A DNA stretch of 64,000 nucleotides from Rhizobium sp. Pop5 (GTDB taxonomy: Bacteria > Pseudomonadota > Alphaproteobacteria > Rhizobiales > Rhizobiaceae). This document shows positions 17,038-27,808 of the stretch, one piece after another. Location of the stretch: the NCBI RefSeq assembly GCF_024721175.1, contig NZ_CP099399.1:3490001-3554000 (forward strand). The letters are read 5' to 3'. Every line of letters begins with the position of its first letter. The first letter of the stretch is position 1. The position numbers and the translations under genes are program-made. Under the pieces are notes generated by a model. The model did not search any database. It saw only the letters and a program-made list of their open reading frames with translations, and had not been told where the DNA came from.

Positions 17038-18519
17038 CTACACCGCGAGCTTGCCGTCGAGATAGAGCTGCAGCGTCTCCCGCGTGCCCTTTTCCCACAG
17101 GCTTTTGAGCGCATGGGCAAAACGCTTGCGGAAAAGCTCGGATTTCGCCACTTCGCCGAAAATATCGTCGAAGACGAGGAAAGCCGAAGGATCGTCCTTT
17201 GCTTTCAGGGCTGCCACATGCAGTCGCTCGGCGCTGGCATCATTGAAGACGATATCCTTGCCGCTGTCGGTCTTGCCGGCGAAATAACGGCACCAGAGCG
17301 CCGACACCAGCGCCAGGCCGACAACGTCCCTGCCCTGGCGCAGATTGTCGAGCGTCGACGGCAGGATGAATTTCGGCTGGCGGTTCGAGCCGTCCTGGGC
17401 GAGCCGCGGAATGGTGTCGGCGATCTTCGGATTGAGCAGGCGATGCTCGATCAGGGCGAAATAATCCGTCAGCGCCGTGTTCGGCACTGGCGGCACGATC
17501 GGGATGATCTCGTCCTTCTCGAGCTTGGCGAGGAAGGCGCGGATCAGCGGCTCCTCCATGGAGTCATGAACGAAGTGAATATCCATCAGCGCCGCAGGAT
17601 AGGCGATTGCCGCATGCCCGCCGTTCAGGATGCGGATCTTCATGTGCTCGTAGGGCGTGACATCGGGAACAAAGGTTACGCCGACCATTTCCAGCGCCGG
17701 CCGGCCGGCCGTGAACTTGTCTTCGAGCACCCATTGCTTGAATTCTTCGCAATAGACCGGCCAGTTGTCCTCGATCTGGAAATGGTCCTTGAGGAAATCG
17801 ATCTCCCGCTGGCCGGTCGCAGGCGTGATACGGTCGACCATCGCGTTCGGGAAGGCGACATTGGCCCGGATCCAATCGGCAAGCGCGGGATCGGAAAGAG
17901 CCGCCGTGCCGATTACCGCATTGGCGGTGACGATGCCGTTATGGGGAATGTTGTCGCAGGACATCACGGTGAAGGGTCCGATGCCTTTGTCCTTGCGTGC
18001 CTTCAGGCCAGCGACAACAAGGCCGAAGACCGTCTTCGGCGCGCCGGGATTTTGGCCATCGGCGGCGATATCAGGATGGGCCGGATTGAACGTGCCTGAT
18101 GCATCGATGAAATAGCCGCCCTCGGTGATCGTCATCGAGACGATGCGGATGTCGGGATCGGCAAGCCTGGCAATGATCGCGGCGGCATCGCCGACCGGAA
18201 GGATATCGATCATCGGCGCGGTGACACGCGCCGCCGTCTTGTTGTTGTCCTGCTCGACCACTGTCGTCAGGAAATCCTGGGCCGCGAGCTTTTCGCGCAT
18301 GGCGGCATCAGACGGCAGCACGCCGGCGCCGACGATCGCCCAGTCGTGATCGGCGCCCTGGTTGAAGAGATCGTCGAGATAGACCGCCTGATGGGCGCGG
18401 TGGAAATTGCCGACGCCGAAGTGCACGATACCGGCTTTCAGCGAGGCCCTGTCATAGCTGGGGATGGCGGCAGTGCGCGCCGCGTCGGAAAGCGTTGCCA
18501 GCGATAGTTTGCACGTCAT
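17038..18519 (-). CDS. mtlK: Mannitol 2-dehydrogenase-type polyol dehydrogenase
   Basis: A 493-residue long-chain polyol dehydrogenase. The nucleotide-binding start is IVHFGVGNFHRAHQAVYLDD, and the family signature with the catalytic Lys and downstream Asn-His is KIRILNGGHAAI. Enzymes of this class oxidise D-mannitol to D-fructose with NAD, and often D-arabitol or D-sorbitol too. It lies directly downstream of a SmoEFGK-like polyol importer, the same association as in Sinorhizobium and Rhodobacter polyol operons, so it most likely starts catabolism of the imported polyol. Confidence 0.93.
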   Translation of the reverse strand: MTCKLSLATLSDAARTAAIPSYDRASLKAGIVHFGVGNFHRAHQAVYLDDLFNQGADHDWAIVGAGVLPSDAAMREKLAAQDFLTTVVEQDNNKTAARVTAPMIDILPVGDAAAIIARLADPDIRIVSMTITEGGYFIDASGTFNPAHPDIAADGQNPGAPKTVFGLVVAGLKARKDKGIGPFTVMSCDNIPHNGIVTANAVIGTAALSDPALADWIRANVAFPNAMVDRITPATGQREIDFLKDHFQIEDNWPVYCEEFKQWVLEDKFTAGRPALEMVGVTFVPDVTPYEHMKIRILNGGHAAIAYPAALMDIHFVHDSMEEPLIRAFLAKLEKDEIIPIVPPVPNTALTDYFALIEHRLLNPKIADTIPRLAQDGSNRQPKFILPSTLDNLRQGRDVVGLALVSALWCRYFAGKTDSGKDIVFNDASAERLHVAALKAKDDPSAFLVFDDIFGEVAKSELFRKRFAHALKSLWEKGTRETLQLYLDGKLAV

Positions 18520-18603
18520 GATTCAGTCCTCTTGAAGGTCTTGCCGAGACGGCCGGGCGGCATCGTCCGGCTCGCATGCCTGCCCCCAGCCCGGCAGCTC
18601 GCC

Positions 18604-19602
<999 letters not shown>

Positions 19603-19618
19603 GTTTCTCTCCCTTTTC

Positions 19619-20449
19619 TTATTTCACTGCGCCGAAGGTCAGGCCGCGGACAAGTTGTTTCTGGCTGAACCAGCCGAGGATCAGGATCGGCGCGATCGCC
19701 ATGGTCGAAGCCGCCGACAGCTTGGCGTAGAACAGACCCTCGGGGCTGGAATAGGAAGCGATGAAGGCCGTCAGCGGCGCCGCCTTCGAAGCGGTGAGGT
19801 TGAGCGTCCAGAAGGCCTCGTTCCAGGCAAGGATGATGTTCAGAAGCAGCGTCGAGGCAATGCCCGGCACCGCCATCGGCGTCAGCACGTAGACGATCTC
19901 CTTCATTAGCGACGCCCCGTCCATGCGAGCGGCTTCGAGGATCTCGCCGGGGATTTCCTTGAAGTAGGTGTAGAGCATCCAGACGATGATCGGCAGGTTG
20001 ATCAGCGTCAGCACGATCACCAGACCGATGCGCGTATCGAGCAGGCCCGAATTGCGGAACAGCAGATAGATCGGGATCAGGGCGCCCACAGGCGGCATCA
20101 TCTTGGTCGACAGCATCCACATCAGCACGTCCTTGGTCCGCTTGGTCGGCGAAAATGCCATCGCCCAGGCGGCCGGAATGGCGATGATCAGGCCGATCAG
20201 CGTCGAGCCGAAGGAAATGATCACCGAGTTCATGAAGTGGCTGAGGTAGTTCGATCGGCTCTGCACCTCCGCATAGTTCTCCGTCGTCCAGTGGAAGAAC
20301 AGGAACTGCGGCGGCGAGGCGATGGCGTCGGCTTCCGACTTGAAGCTGGTCAGGAACGTCCAGAGGATCGGGAAGAAGATCAGGATGCCGAGCGCCCAGG
20401 CGACCGCTGTCACGATGACCTTGTGCCGGGTTGTGACTTTTCTGGCCAT
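19619..20449 (-). CDS. smoG: Polyol ABC transporter permease (SmoG-like)
   Basis: A 276-residue permease of the MalG type with six predicted helices and an EAA loop ([20 protein letters not shown]). ATG 20449 ([13 protein letters not shown]) was chosen; the longer frame upstream is a read-through of the smoF region. It starts one base after the smoF stop, so the two permeases are made together. Confidence 0.92.
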   Translation of the reverse strand: MARKVTTRHKVIVTAVAWALGILIFFPILWTFLTSFKSEADAIASPPQFLFFHWTTENYAEVQSRSNYLSHFMNSVIISFGSTLIGLIIAIPAAWAMAFSPTKRTKDVLMWMLSTKMMPPVGALIPIYLLFRNSGLLDTRIGLVIVLTLINLPIIVWMLYTYFKEIPGEILEAARMDGASLMKEIVYVLTPMAVPGIASTLLLNIILAWNEAFWTLNLTASKAAPLTAFIASYSSPEGLFYAKLSAASTMAIAPILILGWFSQKQLVRGLTFGAVK

Positions 20450-20450
20450 C

Positions 20451-21323
20451 TCAAGCCTCCAGATTCTTGCCGACGAGGCGGACGAGGAAGATCGCGACGA
20501 TATTGGCAAGCACGACTGCGACGATGCCGCCCGCCGAAGCGCCGCCGATATCGAATTGCAGGAGCGCCTGCGCATAGACGAGATAGGTGAGGTTGGTGCT
20601 GTCGGTGCCTGGGCCGCCATTGGTGGTGACGAGGATTTCGGCAAAGACCGAAAGCAGGAAGATCGTCTGGATCAGGATCACCACGGTGATGGCGCGTGCC
20701 ATGTGCGGCAGGATGATGTAGATGAACTTCGAAATCGCCCCGGCGCCGTCCATTTCAGCCGCCTCCTTCTGCTCCTCGTCGAGAGACTGCAGCGCGGTCA
20801 GCATGATGAGGGTGGCGAAGGGCAGCCACTGCCAGGCGACGATGAGAATGACGGAAAACAGCGGCGCATTCGCCAGGAAGTCGATCGGCTGCAGGCCGAG
20901 CGCCTTGGCAAGATGCGCGAAGAGCCCGTTGACCGGGTTCATGAACATGTTCTTCCACACGAGCGCTGCCACCGTCGGCATGACGAAGAACGGCGCGATC
21001 ACCAGGATGCGCACGATCCCCTGCCCGTACATCGGCTGGTCGAGCAGGAGCGCGAAGGCGATGCCGCCGATGACGGTGATCAGGAGTACGCCGGCGACCA
21101 GCACGAGCGTATTGATCAGCGCTGCGATGAAGGCCGGATCGGACAGGAAATATTCGTAGTTCAGGAAGCCGACAAAGCTTTCCATGCCGGGGCTGAGCAG
21201 ATTGTAGTTCAGCGTCGAGAAGTAGATGGTCATCGCGAGCGGGACGATCATCCATGCAAAAAGGAGCAGCACGGAGGGCGCGATCATCAGGCGCGCTGCG
21301 GAGCGGGTGTGTAAGGTTGCCAT
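20451..21323 (-). CDS. smoF: Polyol ABC transporter permease (SmoF-like)
   Basis: A 290-residue MalF-type permease with six predicted helices and an EAA loop (KEAAEMDGAGAISKFIYIIL). ATG 21323 is preferred over GTG 21332; neither has a strong ribosome-binding site. It lies 137 bases after smoE, with two hairpins in the gap that may lower permease expression relative to the binding protein. Confidence 0.9.
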   Translation of the reverse strand: MATLHTRSAARLMIAPSVLLLFAWMIVPLAMTIYFSTLNYNLLSPGMESFVGFLNYEYFLSDPAFIAALINTLVLVAGVLLITVIGGIAFALLLDQPMYGQGIVRILVIAPFFVMPTVAALVWKNMFMNPVNGLFAHLAKALGLQPIDFLANAPLFSVILIVAWQWLPFATLIMLTALQSLDEEQKEAAEMDGAGAISKFIYIILPHMARAITVVILIQTIFLLSVFAEILVTTNGGPGTDSTNLTYLVYAQALLQFDIGGASAGGIVAVVLANIVAIFLVRLVGKNLEA

Positions 21324-21385
21324 GGCAATCACCGATCTGGTCTGAAGCGGGGGCCGGTCGCGGGACGGTTTTTCTGAAAAAAGAG

Positions 21386-21415
21386 GCCGCCGATGCAGTT
21401 CGGGCAGTCGGCGGC
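21386..21415 (-). terminator. Attenuating terminator between smoE and smoF
   Basis: On the minus strand an eight-base-pair GCCGCCGA/TCGGCGGC stem is followed by CTCTTTTTTC, a proper T-run. A second hairpin (ATCCGCC/GGCGGAT pairing, 21423-21444) lies between it and the smoE stop. Partial termination here would give more binding protein than permease, as is usual for such operons. Confidence 0.7.
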
Positions 21416-21460
21416 CCAGAGGGGCGGATTGTCAAGTATCCGCCTCTTGCTCAGGAGGTT

Positions 21461-22771
21461 TTATTTAATGTAGCCGGCTTTGGTCATTTCGCGGGTTACC
21501 AGCTGCTGTGCGCTCTTCAACGCCTGATCGACCGACATCTGGCCGGCAAGGGCTGCCGAGAACTGCTGGCCCACCGCCGTGCCAATGCCCTGGAATTCCG
21601 GGATCGCCACGAACTGGACGCCGACATAGGGGACCGGTTTGACGGTCGGCTTGGTCGGGTCGGCCGAGTTGATCGAGTCCAGCGTCATCTTGGCGAAGGC
21701 AGCGGCCTTCTGGTAGTCGGCATTCGCGTAGAGCGAGGTGCGGGTACCGGGAGGGGCGTTCAGCCACCCTTCCTTCTCGGCGACGAGATTGGTGTATTCC
21801 TTGCTCGTTGCCCAGGCGACGAACTTCTCGGCGGCTTCGACCTTCTGCGAACCTGCCGGGATAGCGAGGTTCCAGGCCCAGAGCCAGTTGCCGCGCTTGC
21901 CGAGGCCCTTGTCCGGGGCCAGCGCGAAGCCGACCTTGTCGGCGACCTGCGACTGCTTCGGGTCGGAGACGAAGGACGCGGCCACCGTTGCGTCGATCCA
22001 CATGCCGCACTTGCCGGTCTGGAAGAGCGCCAGGTTCTCGTTGAAACCGTTGGAAGAAGCGCCGGGAGGACCGGCTTCCTTCATCAGGTTGACGTAGAAG
22101 TTCAGCGTGTCCTTCCACTCGGGCTGATCGAACTGCGGCTTCCACTTTTCATCGAACCAGCGCGCGCCGAAGGAGTTCGACATAGCCGTCAGGAAGGCCA
22201 TGTTTTCGCCCCAGCCGGCCTTGCCGCGCAGGCAGATGCCGTAGATTTCCTTGTCCTTGTTGGTGATCTTCTTCGCAGCGTCGGCGATGAAGTCCCAGGT
22301 CGGCGCGTCGGGCATCTTCAGGCCGGCGGCGTCGAACAGGTCCTTGCGGTACATGACCATGGAGCTTTCGCCGTAGAACGGCGCTGCATAGAGTTTGCCG
22401 TCCTGGCTGATGCCGCTGCGGATGGCCGGCAGCAAGTCATTCACGTCATAGGCGTCGCCGAGATTGTCGAGCGGCAGCAGCCAGCCCTGCTTTGCCCAGA
22501 TCGGAACTTCATAGGTGCCGATCGTCAAAACGTCATACTGGCCGCCTTTGGTCGCGATGTCGGTCGTGACCTTCTGGCGCAGCACGTTTTCTTCGAGGGT
22601 TACCCATTCAAGGTCGATGCCGGGATTCTTCGCCTTGAAGTCATCCGTCAGCTTCTGCATCCGGATCATGTCGCCGTTGTTCACGGTCGCGATTGTCAGC
22701 GTCTCGGCCGAAGCCATGCCGGCAAACGCCAATGCTGAGCAGGCGCCCAGCAGTAAAGTTCTCAATGTCAT
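21461..22771 (-). CDS. smoE: Polyol ABC transporter substrate-binding protein (SmoE-like)
   Basis: A 436-residue periplasmic binding protein with a Sec signal peptide (LLLGACSALAFAGMASA). The mature region has the CUT1 pattern (YDVLTIGTYEVPIWAKQGWL and YRKDLFDAAGLKMPDAPTW). Similarity in layout to SmoE suggests sorbitol/mannitol, and possibly arabitol, as ligand. It is the first gene of the operon, 25 bases downstream of TGAGCA/TGCTCA inverted repeats that are probably the operator of the SorC regulator. Confidence 0.92.
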   Translation of the reverse strand: MTLRTLLLGACSALAFAGMASAETLTIATVNNGDMIRMQKLTDDFKAKNPGIDLEWVTLEENVLRQKVTTDIATKGGQYDVLTIGTYEVPIWAKQGWLLPLDNLGDAYDVNDLLPAIRSGISQDGKLYAAPFYGESSMVMYRKDLFDAAGLKMPDAPTWDFIADAAKKITNKDKEIYGICLRGKAGWGENMAFLTAMSNSFGARWFDEKWKPQFDQPEWKDTLNFYVNLMKEAGPPGASSNGFNENLALFQTGKCGMWIDATVAASFVSDPKQSQVADKVGFALAPDKGLGKRGNWLWAWNLAIPAGSQKVEAAEKFVAWATSKEYTNLVAEKEGWLNAPPGTRTSLYANADYQKAAAFAKMTLDSINSADPTKPTVKPVPYVGVQFVAIPEFQGIGTAVGQQFSAALAGQMSVDQALKSAQQLVTREMTKAGYIK

Positions 22772-22795
22772 ATCTTCCTCCCAGAAGATGAGATG

Positions 22796-22828
22796 TGAGC
22801 ATTCGCTTTGCTCATGAGCAATTACTCA
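22796..22828 (-). promoter_or_regulatory. Predicted SorC operator upstream of smoE
   Basis: Two neighbouring inverted repeats: TGAGCA-n7-TGCTCA (22796-22814) and TGAG-n6-CTCA (22815-22828). They share one half-site and sit just before the smoE start. The same half-site recurs at 22915-22930. The SorC-family gene immediately upstream is the obvious candidate binder. Confidence 0.55.
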
Positions 22829-22909
22829 TCAAACAGCAAAGAAAGTCAATCGGCAATCGTTGCTGCGATGCCGAAGGAGACACTTACGTTATTGATTTAG
22901 AAGGAAAAA

Positions 22910-22934
22910 TTTTTGCTCAGCTCTTGAGCAAAAA
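22910..22934 (-). terminator. Palindrome at the 3' end of the SorC gene
   Basis: A perfect 10-base inverted repeat, TTTTTGCTCA / TGAGCAAAAA, with a five-base loop. It spans the stop codon of the regulator (22917-22919) and is followed on the minus strand by TTTTTCC, so it can act as a terminator. Its core is the same TGCTCA/TGAGCA pair as the presumed operator, so a binding role is also possible. Confidence 0.55.
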
Positions 22935-23870
22935 CTCAGCGGTGTCTTCATCGGTAATCAGCGAATTGATCTGGTGGCCAACAACGGCCGCCCTGATCGC
23001 CTTGTATTTCCGCTTGCCCTTGGCCAGCCCGATGACCGTCGACGACTCGCGCGAGGGGATCGGCGCGGACGCGACACGCTCATTGATCGGGTTGTCGATC
23101 AGCTTGCCGTCGGCATCGAAGATCCAGCCGCAGATCTCGCCCGCGGCCCCTCCGCGCATGAGTTCCATCATCTCGTCCTTCTCGAGAAAACCGTCGACGC
23201 AAAGCGGGCCGTCGATGCCGAGTTCGCCGATGCCGACGAAGGTGACGTCGGCCTGCGCGCTCATGTCGAGCGTGGAGCGCACGAGTTGCTGGCCGTGCAG
23301 CAATTCCCGTTCCTCGGCCGAAGTGACGAGCACCGGCAGCGGCATCGGGTAGTGCCGCGCCTTCACCGCATCCGCCATGCTGAAGATGACGTTGTAATAG
23401 GCCGCCGATCCGTCCGGCGCGATGTTGCCGGTGAGCGAAACGATGCGATGGTTGGGACATTCGATGGCCGGAAGCTGGTCGACGGCCGCCTTCAGCGTCC
23501 GGCCGGTTCCGACCGCAAGCACGATCGGCTCCGGCCGCTTCAGCCAGCGCTCGATTTCGGCCGCCGCCGCTTCGGCAATGCCGACCGTCGTGGATGAGGA
23601 ACCAGGATCGCTTGGCACCACCTCTACTTGTTTCAACCCGAATTTCCGCCGCAGCTGACTGGCAAGCTCGAGGCACGCTGCGATCGGATGGTCGAGCCGC
23701 ACCTTGATGAGGCGTTCGGCAACCGCCAGCGATACCAGCCGCTGTGCCGATTGCCGCGAGATGCCCATCGAGGCGGCGATTTCGTCCTGCGTGCGCCCAG
23801 CGACATAGTAAAGCCAGCCGGCACGCGCCGCATCGTCGAGCCGTCCAGGGGTCTCGGTTCTTTTTGCCAT
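22917..23870 (-). CDS. SorC-family sugar-binding regulator of the polyol operon
   Basis: A 317-residue regulator with an N-terminal helix-turn-helix (residues about 25-50: RTQDEIAASMGISRQSAQRL) and the SorC ligand domain (LAVGTGRTLKAAV, VSLTGNI). It probably senses a polyol or its phosphorylated product and controls smoEFGK-mtlK and the downstream kinase genes on the same strand, which begin 146 bases after its stop. ATG 23870 is preferred to a TTG six codons earlier. Confidence 0.9.
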   Translation of the reverse strand: MAKRTETPGRLDDAARAGWLYYVAGRTQDEIAASMGISRQSAQRLVSLAVAERLIKVRLDHPIAACLELASQLRRKFGLKQVEVVPSDPGSSSTTVGIAEAAAAEIERWLKRPEPIVLAVGTGRTLKAAVDQLPAIECPNHRIVSLTGNIAPDGSAAYYNVIFSMADAVKARHYPMPLPVLVTSAEERELLHGQQLVRSTLDMSAQADVTFVGIGELGIDGPLCVDGFLEKDEMMELMRGGAAGEICGWIFDADGKLIDNPINERVASAPIPSRESSTVIGLAKGKRKYKAIRAAVVGHQINSLITDEDTAEFLLKS

Positions 23871-24006
23871 TGAATGCCTACCGCGCAAAGTAAGCCGGCC
23901 TTGCCGGCGCTGAACAACAATTCGAGTCTTTATCGTGCCAGATCAAAACAAAATTCCTGAAAATGTCGAGCCTGTTGAGCAAGACCCGCCGAATAACCGG
24001 GCTCGC

Positions 24007-24657
24007 TCAGACAAACCACTGCATGACGAGATAGATCCCGGCCTTCACGAGACCGTAAATCACGCCGCCGGCGACGACGAGCGACACGGTCGTCATGATA
24101 AAGCCGATGAGCGCGAAGAGCCCGTCACGGCCCATGATGCCGAAAGCGAAGATCGAGATCGTGATCGCCGGCAGGATGTTGCCGAGCGGGACCGGCAGCA
24201 CCAGCACGATCGACAGGAGCAGGCATGAAAGACCGGCGAGATATTCCGCCGGCGGTTCGGCGAAAATCGCAAGCCGCGGCTGCAGCATGCGCTCCGCCCA
24301 GGCGAGCCAGCGATGGATGCGCACGACGATGGTCTCGAAGTCCTCCCGACGTATCGAACGGGCAGCAATCGCCTGCGGCAGCCAGGGTTTCAACCCGAAG
24401 GTCAGCTGTACCGCCAGGAAGACCAGCGGCGCGCCGAGCAGGGCGGAGGTGCCGGGCGGGGTGGGAAAGGCGTTCGGCAGCGCGAAGATCAGCATCAGCG
24501 CGCTGATCGCCCTGTCGCCCATCGTCTGGAACAGGTCGCCGATCGAAATCCGCTCCCGGCTCTGGTCGGCGGCCAGCTGTCGCAAGACGGATGAGAGGCG
24601 ACGGCCTTTGGGACGTGGTCTTCTTCGTCTCTGGGACTCAGCGTTTTCGATGGTCAT
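24007..24657 (-). CDS. exoD: ExoD-family exopolysaccharide synthesis protein
   Basis: A 216-residue membrane protein with the ExoD pattern: a basic N-terminus, SALMLIFALPNAFPTPPGTS, then EYLAGLSCLLLSIVLVLPVP and several C-terminal helices. In Sinorhizobium meliloti ExoD affects exopolysaccharide production, alkali tolerance and nodule invasion; the biochemical activity is unknown. ATG 24657 was chosen because the conserved part begins shortly after. It stands alone between the SorC gene and the truncated kinase. Confidence 0.85.
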   Translation of the reverse strand: MTIENAESQRRRRPRPKGRRLSSVLRQLAADQSRERISIGDLFQTMGDRAISALMLIFALPNAFPTPPGTSALLGAPLVFLAVQLTFGLKPWLPQAIAARSIRREDFETIVVRIHRWLAWAERMLQPRLAIFAEPPAEYLAGLSCLLLSIVLVLPVPLGNILPAITISIFAFGIMGRDGLFALIGFIMTTVSLVVAGGVIYGLVKAGIYLVMQWFV

Positions 24658-24893
24658 GATACCAATGGGTGATAGAAGTGCAGGCTTGGAGTTTTGGCCG
24701 CGCAATATGCCATTTGAATGACTTGGGTGGTTGGAAATTGCGGCGGCAGCGCGGCCGAGGTGATCGGAGCCTCAATCATGCCTGGCCTTCGACACGATGT
24801 GGCGCCCATCTTTGCCGACGAATGAAGACTTGTAATTCCCTGCCAACAGTGCGAGCAGACGCACTGCAAGACCAGAGAAACGGCAGATTGGCA
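24658..24893. other. Spacer between exoD and truncated nagK
   Basis: A 236-base stretch with no recognisable gene and only a weak ribosome-binding site before the kinase start. The kinase is normally part of an amino-sugar operon, so this may be a second edge of the rearrangement described at 25750. Confidence 0.35.
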
Positions 24894-25750
24894 ATGATCA
24901 TTTCATTCGATATCGGCGGCTCCGCCATCAAAGGCGGCATCGCTCGCTCCGAGACAGACATCGTCGCTCTCGGCCGCCACCCGACGCCAAAGGATGATTT
25001 TGCCGCTTTCGTCGGAGCCTTGCGCGGCATCATAGCCGAGACCGGCGAACAGCCGAGTCGCATCGCCCTCTCTATCGCCGGCGTCGTCGATCCCGATACG
25101 CAGCGGCTGACCTGCGCCAATATTCCGTGCATCCACGGCCGCACGCTCGCGGCCGACCTCGAAGTGGAACTCGGTCTGCCGGTGCTGATCGCCAACGACG
25201 CGGACTGTTTCGCCATGGCCGAAGCCGGCCTCGGCGCCGGCCGCGGCCATCGCATCGTCTTCGGCGCCATTCTCGGCACCGGTGTCGGCGGCGGCCTGGT
25301 CGCCGACGGCCGTCTCGTCAACGAGGCCGGCGGCTTTGCCGGCGAATGGGGTCACGGCCCGATCATTGCGTCCGCGGCCGGCAATCCGCCCGTCGCCATT
25401 CCCGCCTACGCCTGCGGCTGCGGCCAGAAGGGCTGCGTCGACACCGTCGGCGGCGCCCGCGGTCTGGAGCGCCTGCACAAGACGCTGCACGACCTCGACC
25501 TTTCCAGCGAAGAGATCATCGCAGAGTGGCGGCTGGGAGATGAAAAGGCGACCCGGACCATCGATGTCTATGTCGATCTCGTCGCCTCGCCCCTGGCGCT
25601 GACGGTCAACATCACAGGCGCAACGATCGTTCCGGTCGGCGGCGGGCTTTCCAATGTCGAGCCGCTGCTTGCCGAGCTCGATCAAGCAGTTCGCGCCCGC
25701 ATCCTGCGCAAGTTTGACCGCCCGCTGGTGGTGCCTAGCGAATGCCGCAT
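24894..25750 (+). pseudogene. nagK: N-acetylglucosamine kinase (ROK family), 3' end lost
   Basis: ROK-family kinase whose first 285 residues look intact: phosphate-binding start ISFDIGGSAIKGG, sugar/catalytic region IANDADCFAMAEAG, and the ROK zinc motif CGCGQKGCVDT from about residue 174. Homology stops at VVPSECR; the expected last 15 or so residues and the stop codon are missing. From about 25750 the frame instead reads the antisense of a hexosaminidase gene and stays open to 27587 (897 codons in total), an effect of GC-rich codon bias. It may still make a fused protein, but the extra 600 residues are not a real domain. Likely once part of a chitooligosaccharide operon. Confidence 0.75.
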
Positions 25751-27515
25751 AGATGCAGGCCTGGATGCCGCGCATCTTCTCCTGCAGCGCCTCCGGCAGT
25801 TCGCCCTCGGCCTCGTAGGCATAGGTTTGCTCCGGCGAAGCGTAGCCCGCCCATGCCGCGCCGGGCTCGGCCCAGGCTTCGGCCTGCGCCATGTCGAGAT
25901 AATAGGCCTGGCCGGGCGTCATCACCACGTCGTAGCCTACTTGCGCCAGCTCGATGCCGACGGCAGGCTTTTCCCACGCCATCAGCAAAGTGCCGTCTCG
26001 ATCGACGCCGCCGCCATGCGAGACCTCGTTCCACCCGGCAAGCTTCTTGCCGCGTTCCGCAAGCATGGCCTTGATCCGCTTCAGGAAATAGGATTGCAGC
26101 TCAGCGGTGCCGGCAAGTTTCTCCCGCTCCATCAGCGCCTTGCAAAGCGGCGAGGCAAGCCAGGAGCCACGCGCCACTTCGTCACCGCCGATATGGAGAT
26201 ATTCGCCGGGAAACAGCGTGACCATCTCGTCGAACACCTTGCCGAGGAATTCATAGGTGAATTCGACCGCCGGGTTGAGGGCGTTGTTGGGATAACCCTG
26301 CACCGAGCGGTAACTGTCCGGCGCCTCTTGCCCGTCGACGAGCTCGGGCAGCGAGAGCAGTGTTGCGGTGCTGTGGCCGGGAATGTCGATCTCCGGCACC
26401 ACCTCGACATGCAGCGAGGCCGCATGCGCAACGATCCGCCTGACGTCGTCCTGCGTGTAATAGCCGGAGCGCGGTTCCGCCCCGTCACCGAGCTGCGGCA
26501 CGAGCACTTCATCCGGCCCACGCCGGGCGCCGATCTCCGTCAGCGCGGGATAGGCCCTGATCTCCAGCCGCCAGGCCTCGTCGTCGGTCAGATGCCAGTG
26601 AAAAATGTTAAGCTTGTTCCAGGCGAGAATATCGATCAGACGCATGATATCAGCGACCGGATAGAATTGCCTGGACACATCGAGATGGCAGCCGCGCCAG
26701 TCATAGCGTGGCTGGTCGGCGACCGTGCCGAAATTCGGGAATTTGAAAATCTCCCGCTCCGTATGGGCCCCATGCAGCAGCTGCGCCAGACTGATCAGCC
26801 CATATTGCCGGCCCGCCGCATCCGCGCTCGAAAGCACGATCTCATGCGCGGTAAAGCGCAATTCGTAGGCAAACTCAGCGATCGACGATTCGGTGACGAA
26901 ACGAATGGCCCGACCGCCCTTTACGGCACTGAGCGAAAACGGCACGTTGTCGGCCGGATAGAGCCGTTGATAAAGCTCGAGAACCAGGGAAAGCGCCTTG
27001 ATCGCGTCGGGCTTGGTCTTCGCGGCCGGATAGAGAATATCCGGCAGGTCTCCGGCTTTCAGCCCGAGCGACAGCGGCCAGGGCAGCAGCGAATAGGGTT
27101 GCTCGATCCGCCCCGGTGGCAGAAGCGGCGGCGCCACCCCGCCATCCCGGCCTTCGATCACCAGATCGCCGAAGGCGACAGGAACATGGCGACCATCGCC
27201 AAGTGTCAGATAGGCCGATTTGACGCCCGCCGTGGCATGTTTCGGCTCTCTGGTCAGTCCCTCGACGGTAAAGCGCCAGTGACCGCCCGGCGGCACGATC
27301 AGCCCATCATGCGGCAGGAATTCGTGGAAATGCGCGACCCGCCGCTTCAGGCTGCCGCCATTGCAGGCATGTTCGTCGGCTACCCGCGTCTCCGAAGTAT
27401 AGGCGAGCGAGAAGCCGGACAGCGGCTCGGCCGAAAGGTTGAAGAGCGTGAAGGTCAAGCGTCCGAAGCCGCCTTCGACAGGGTGCCAGCTTGTTTCCAG
27501 ACGATACTCGGCCAT
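25751..27515 (-). pseudogene. Beta-N-acetylhexosaminidase (GH20), 3' end lost
   Basis: GH20 hexosaminidase of which about 588 residues remain. The start ATG 27515 has GGGAGGG upstream. A C4-like N-terminal domain is followed by the barrel with HWHLTDDEAWRLE and the catalytic pair Asp445-Glu446 in IGGDEV. Homology ends after RGIQACI, where family members continue with a Trp-containing active-site segment and about 50-100 more residues. Beyond 25750 the frame runs through the antisense of nagK to 24903 (870 codons in total). Loss of the aromatic active-site residues probably inactivates it. It would have released GlcNAc for the adjoining kinase. Confidence 0.75.
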
Positions 27516-27537
27516 GGTCGCGCCCTCCCGGTCACCG

Positions 27538-27636
27538 GAGCAATTCCAGGAAAAGTGCGAAGCGGCTTTCCGTCTGGAATTGCGTAAAAACAAAAATTCA
27601 GAGCGGATCTTCGTTTCCATGAAGCGAAACTGCTCT
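27538..27636. repeat. Rhizobial intergenic double-hairpin repeat
   Basis: Two hairpins joined by an A-rich linker: GCAATTCCAG/CTGGAATTGC (27540-27583) and AGAGC/GCTCT (27600-27636, with an inner GTTTC/GAAAC). The wording of both arms matches, from memory, a repeat family scattered through Rhizobium and Agrobacterium intergenic regions. It lies upstream of the hexosaminidase gene; possible roles are transcript end or a small structured RNA. Confidence 0.6.
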
Positions 27637-27808
27637 AAACGGCCGGGATCGTGGCTTGTCTCCCGGCACGCTCTCACAGCTTAGCTTTTCCGAGACGGCA
27701 ATGGAATCGGGGCGAGGCAGGGAAACGGCTTGCGACGAGAATCCGTAGCGGCACGCTTTGACGGCAGCGCCCTGCAGGGAAAACGGCGCGGCTTTCGCCG
27801 CGCCGTCC

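Noticed and set aside
16741..18099. A 452-codon frame antisense to mtlK
   Set aside because: Antisense shadow of a conserved dehydrogenase with its complete signature motif.
24903..25750. The minus-strand continuation of the hexosaminidase frame
   Set aside because: It is the antisense of nagK with no homology of its own, so it was not treated as a domain.
24669..27587. A 972-codon plus-strand open frame covering nagK and the hexosaminidase locus
   Set aside because: Only about 285 codons have kinase homology; the rest is the antisense of the hexosaminidase gene and stays open because of GC-rich codon use.
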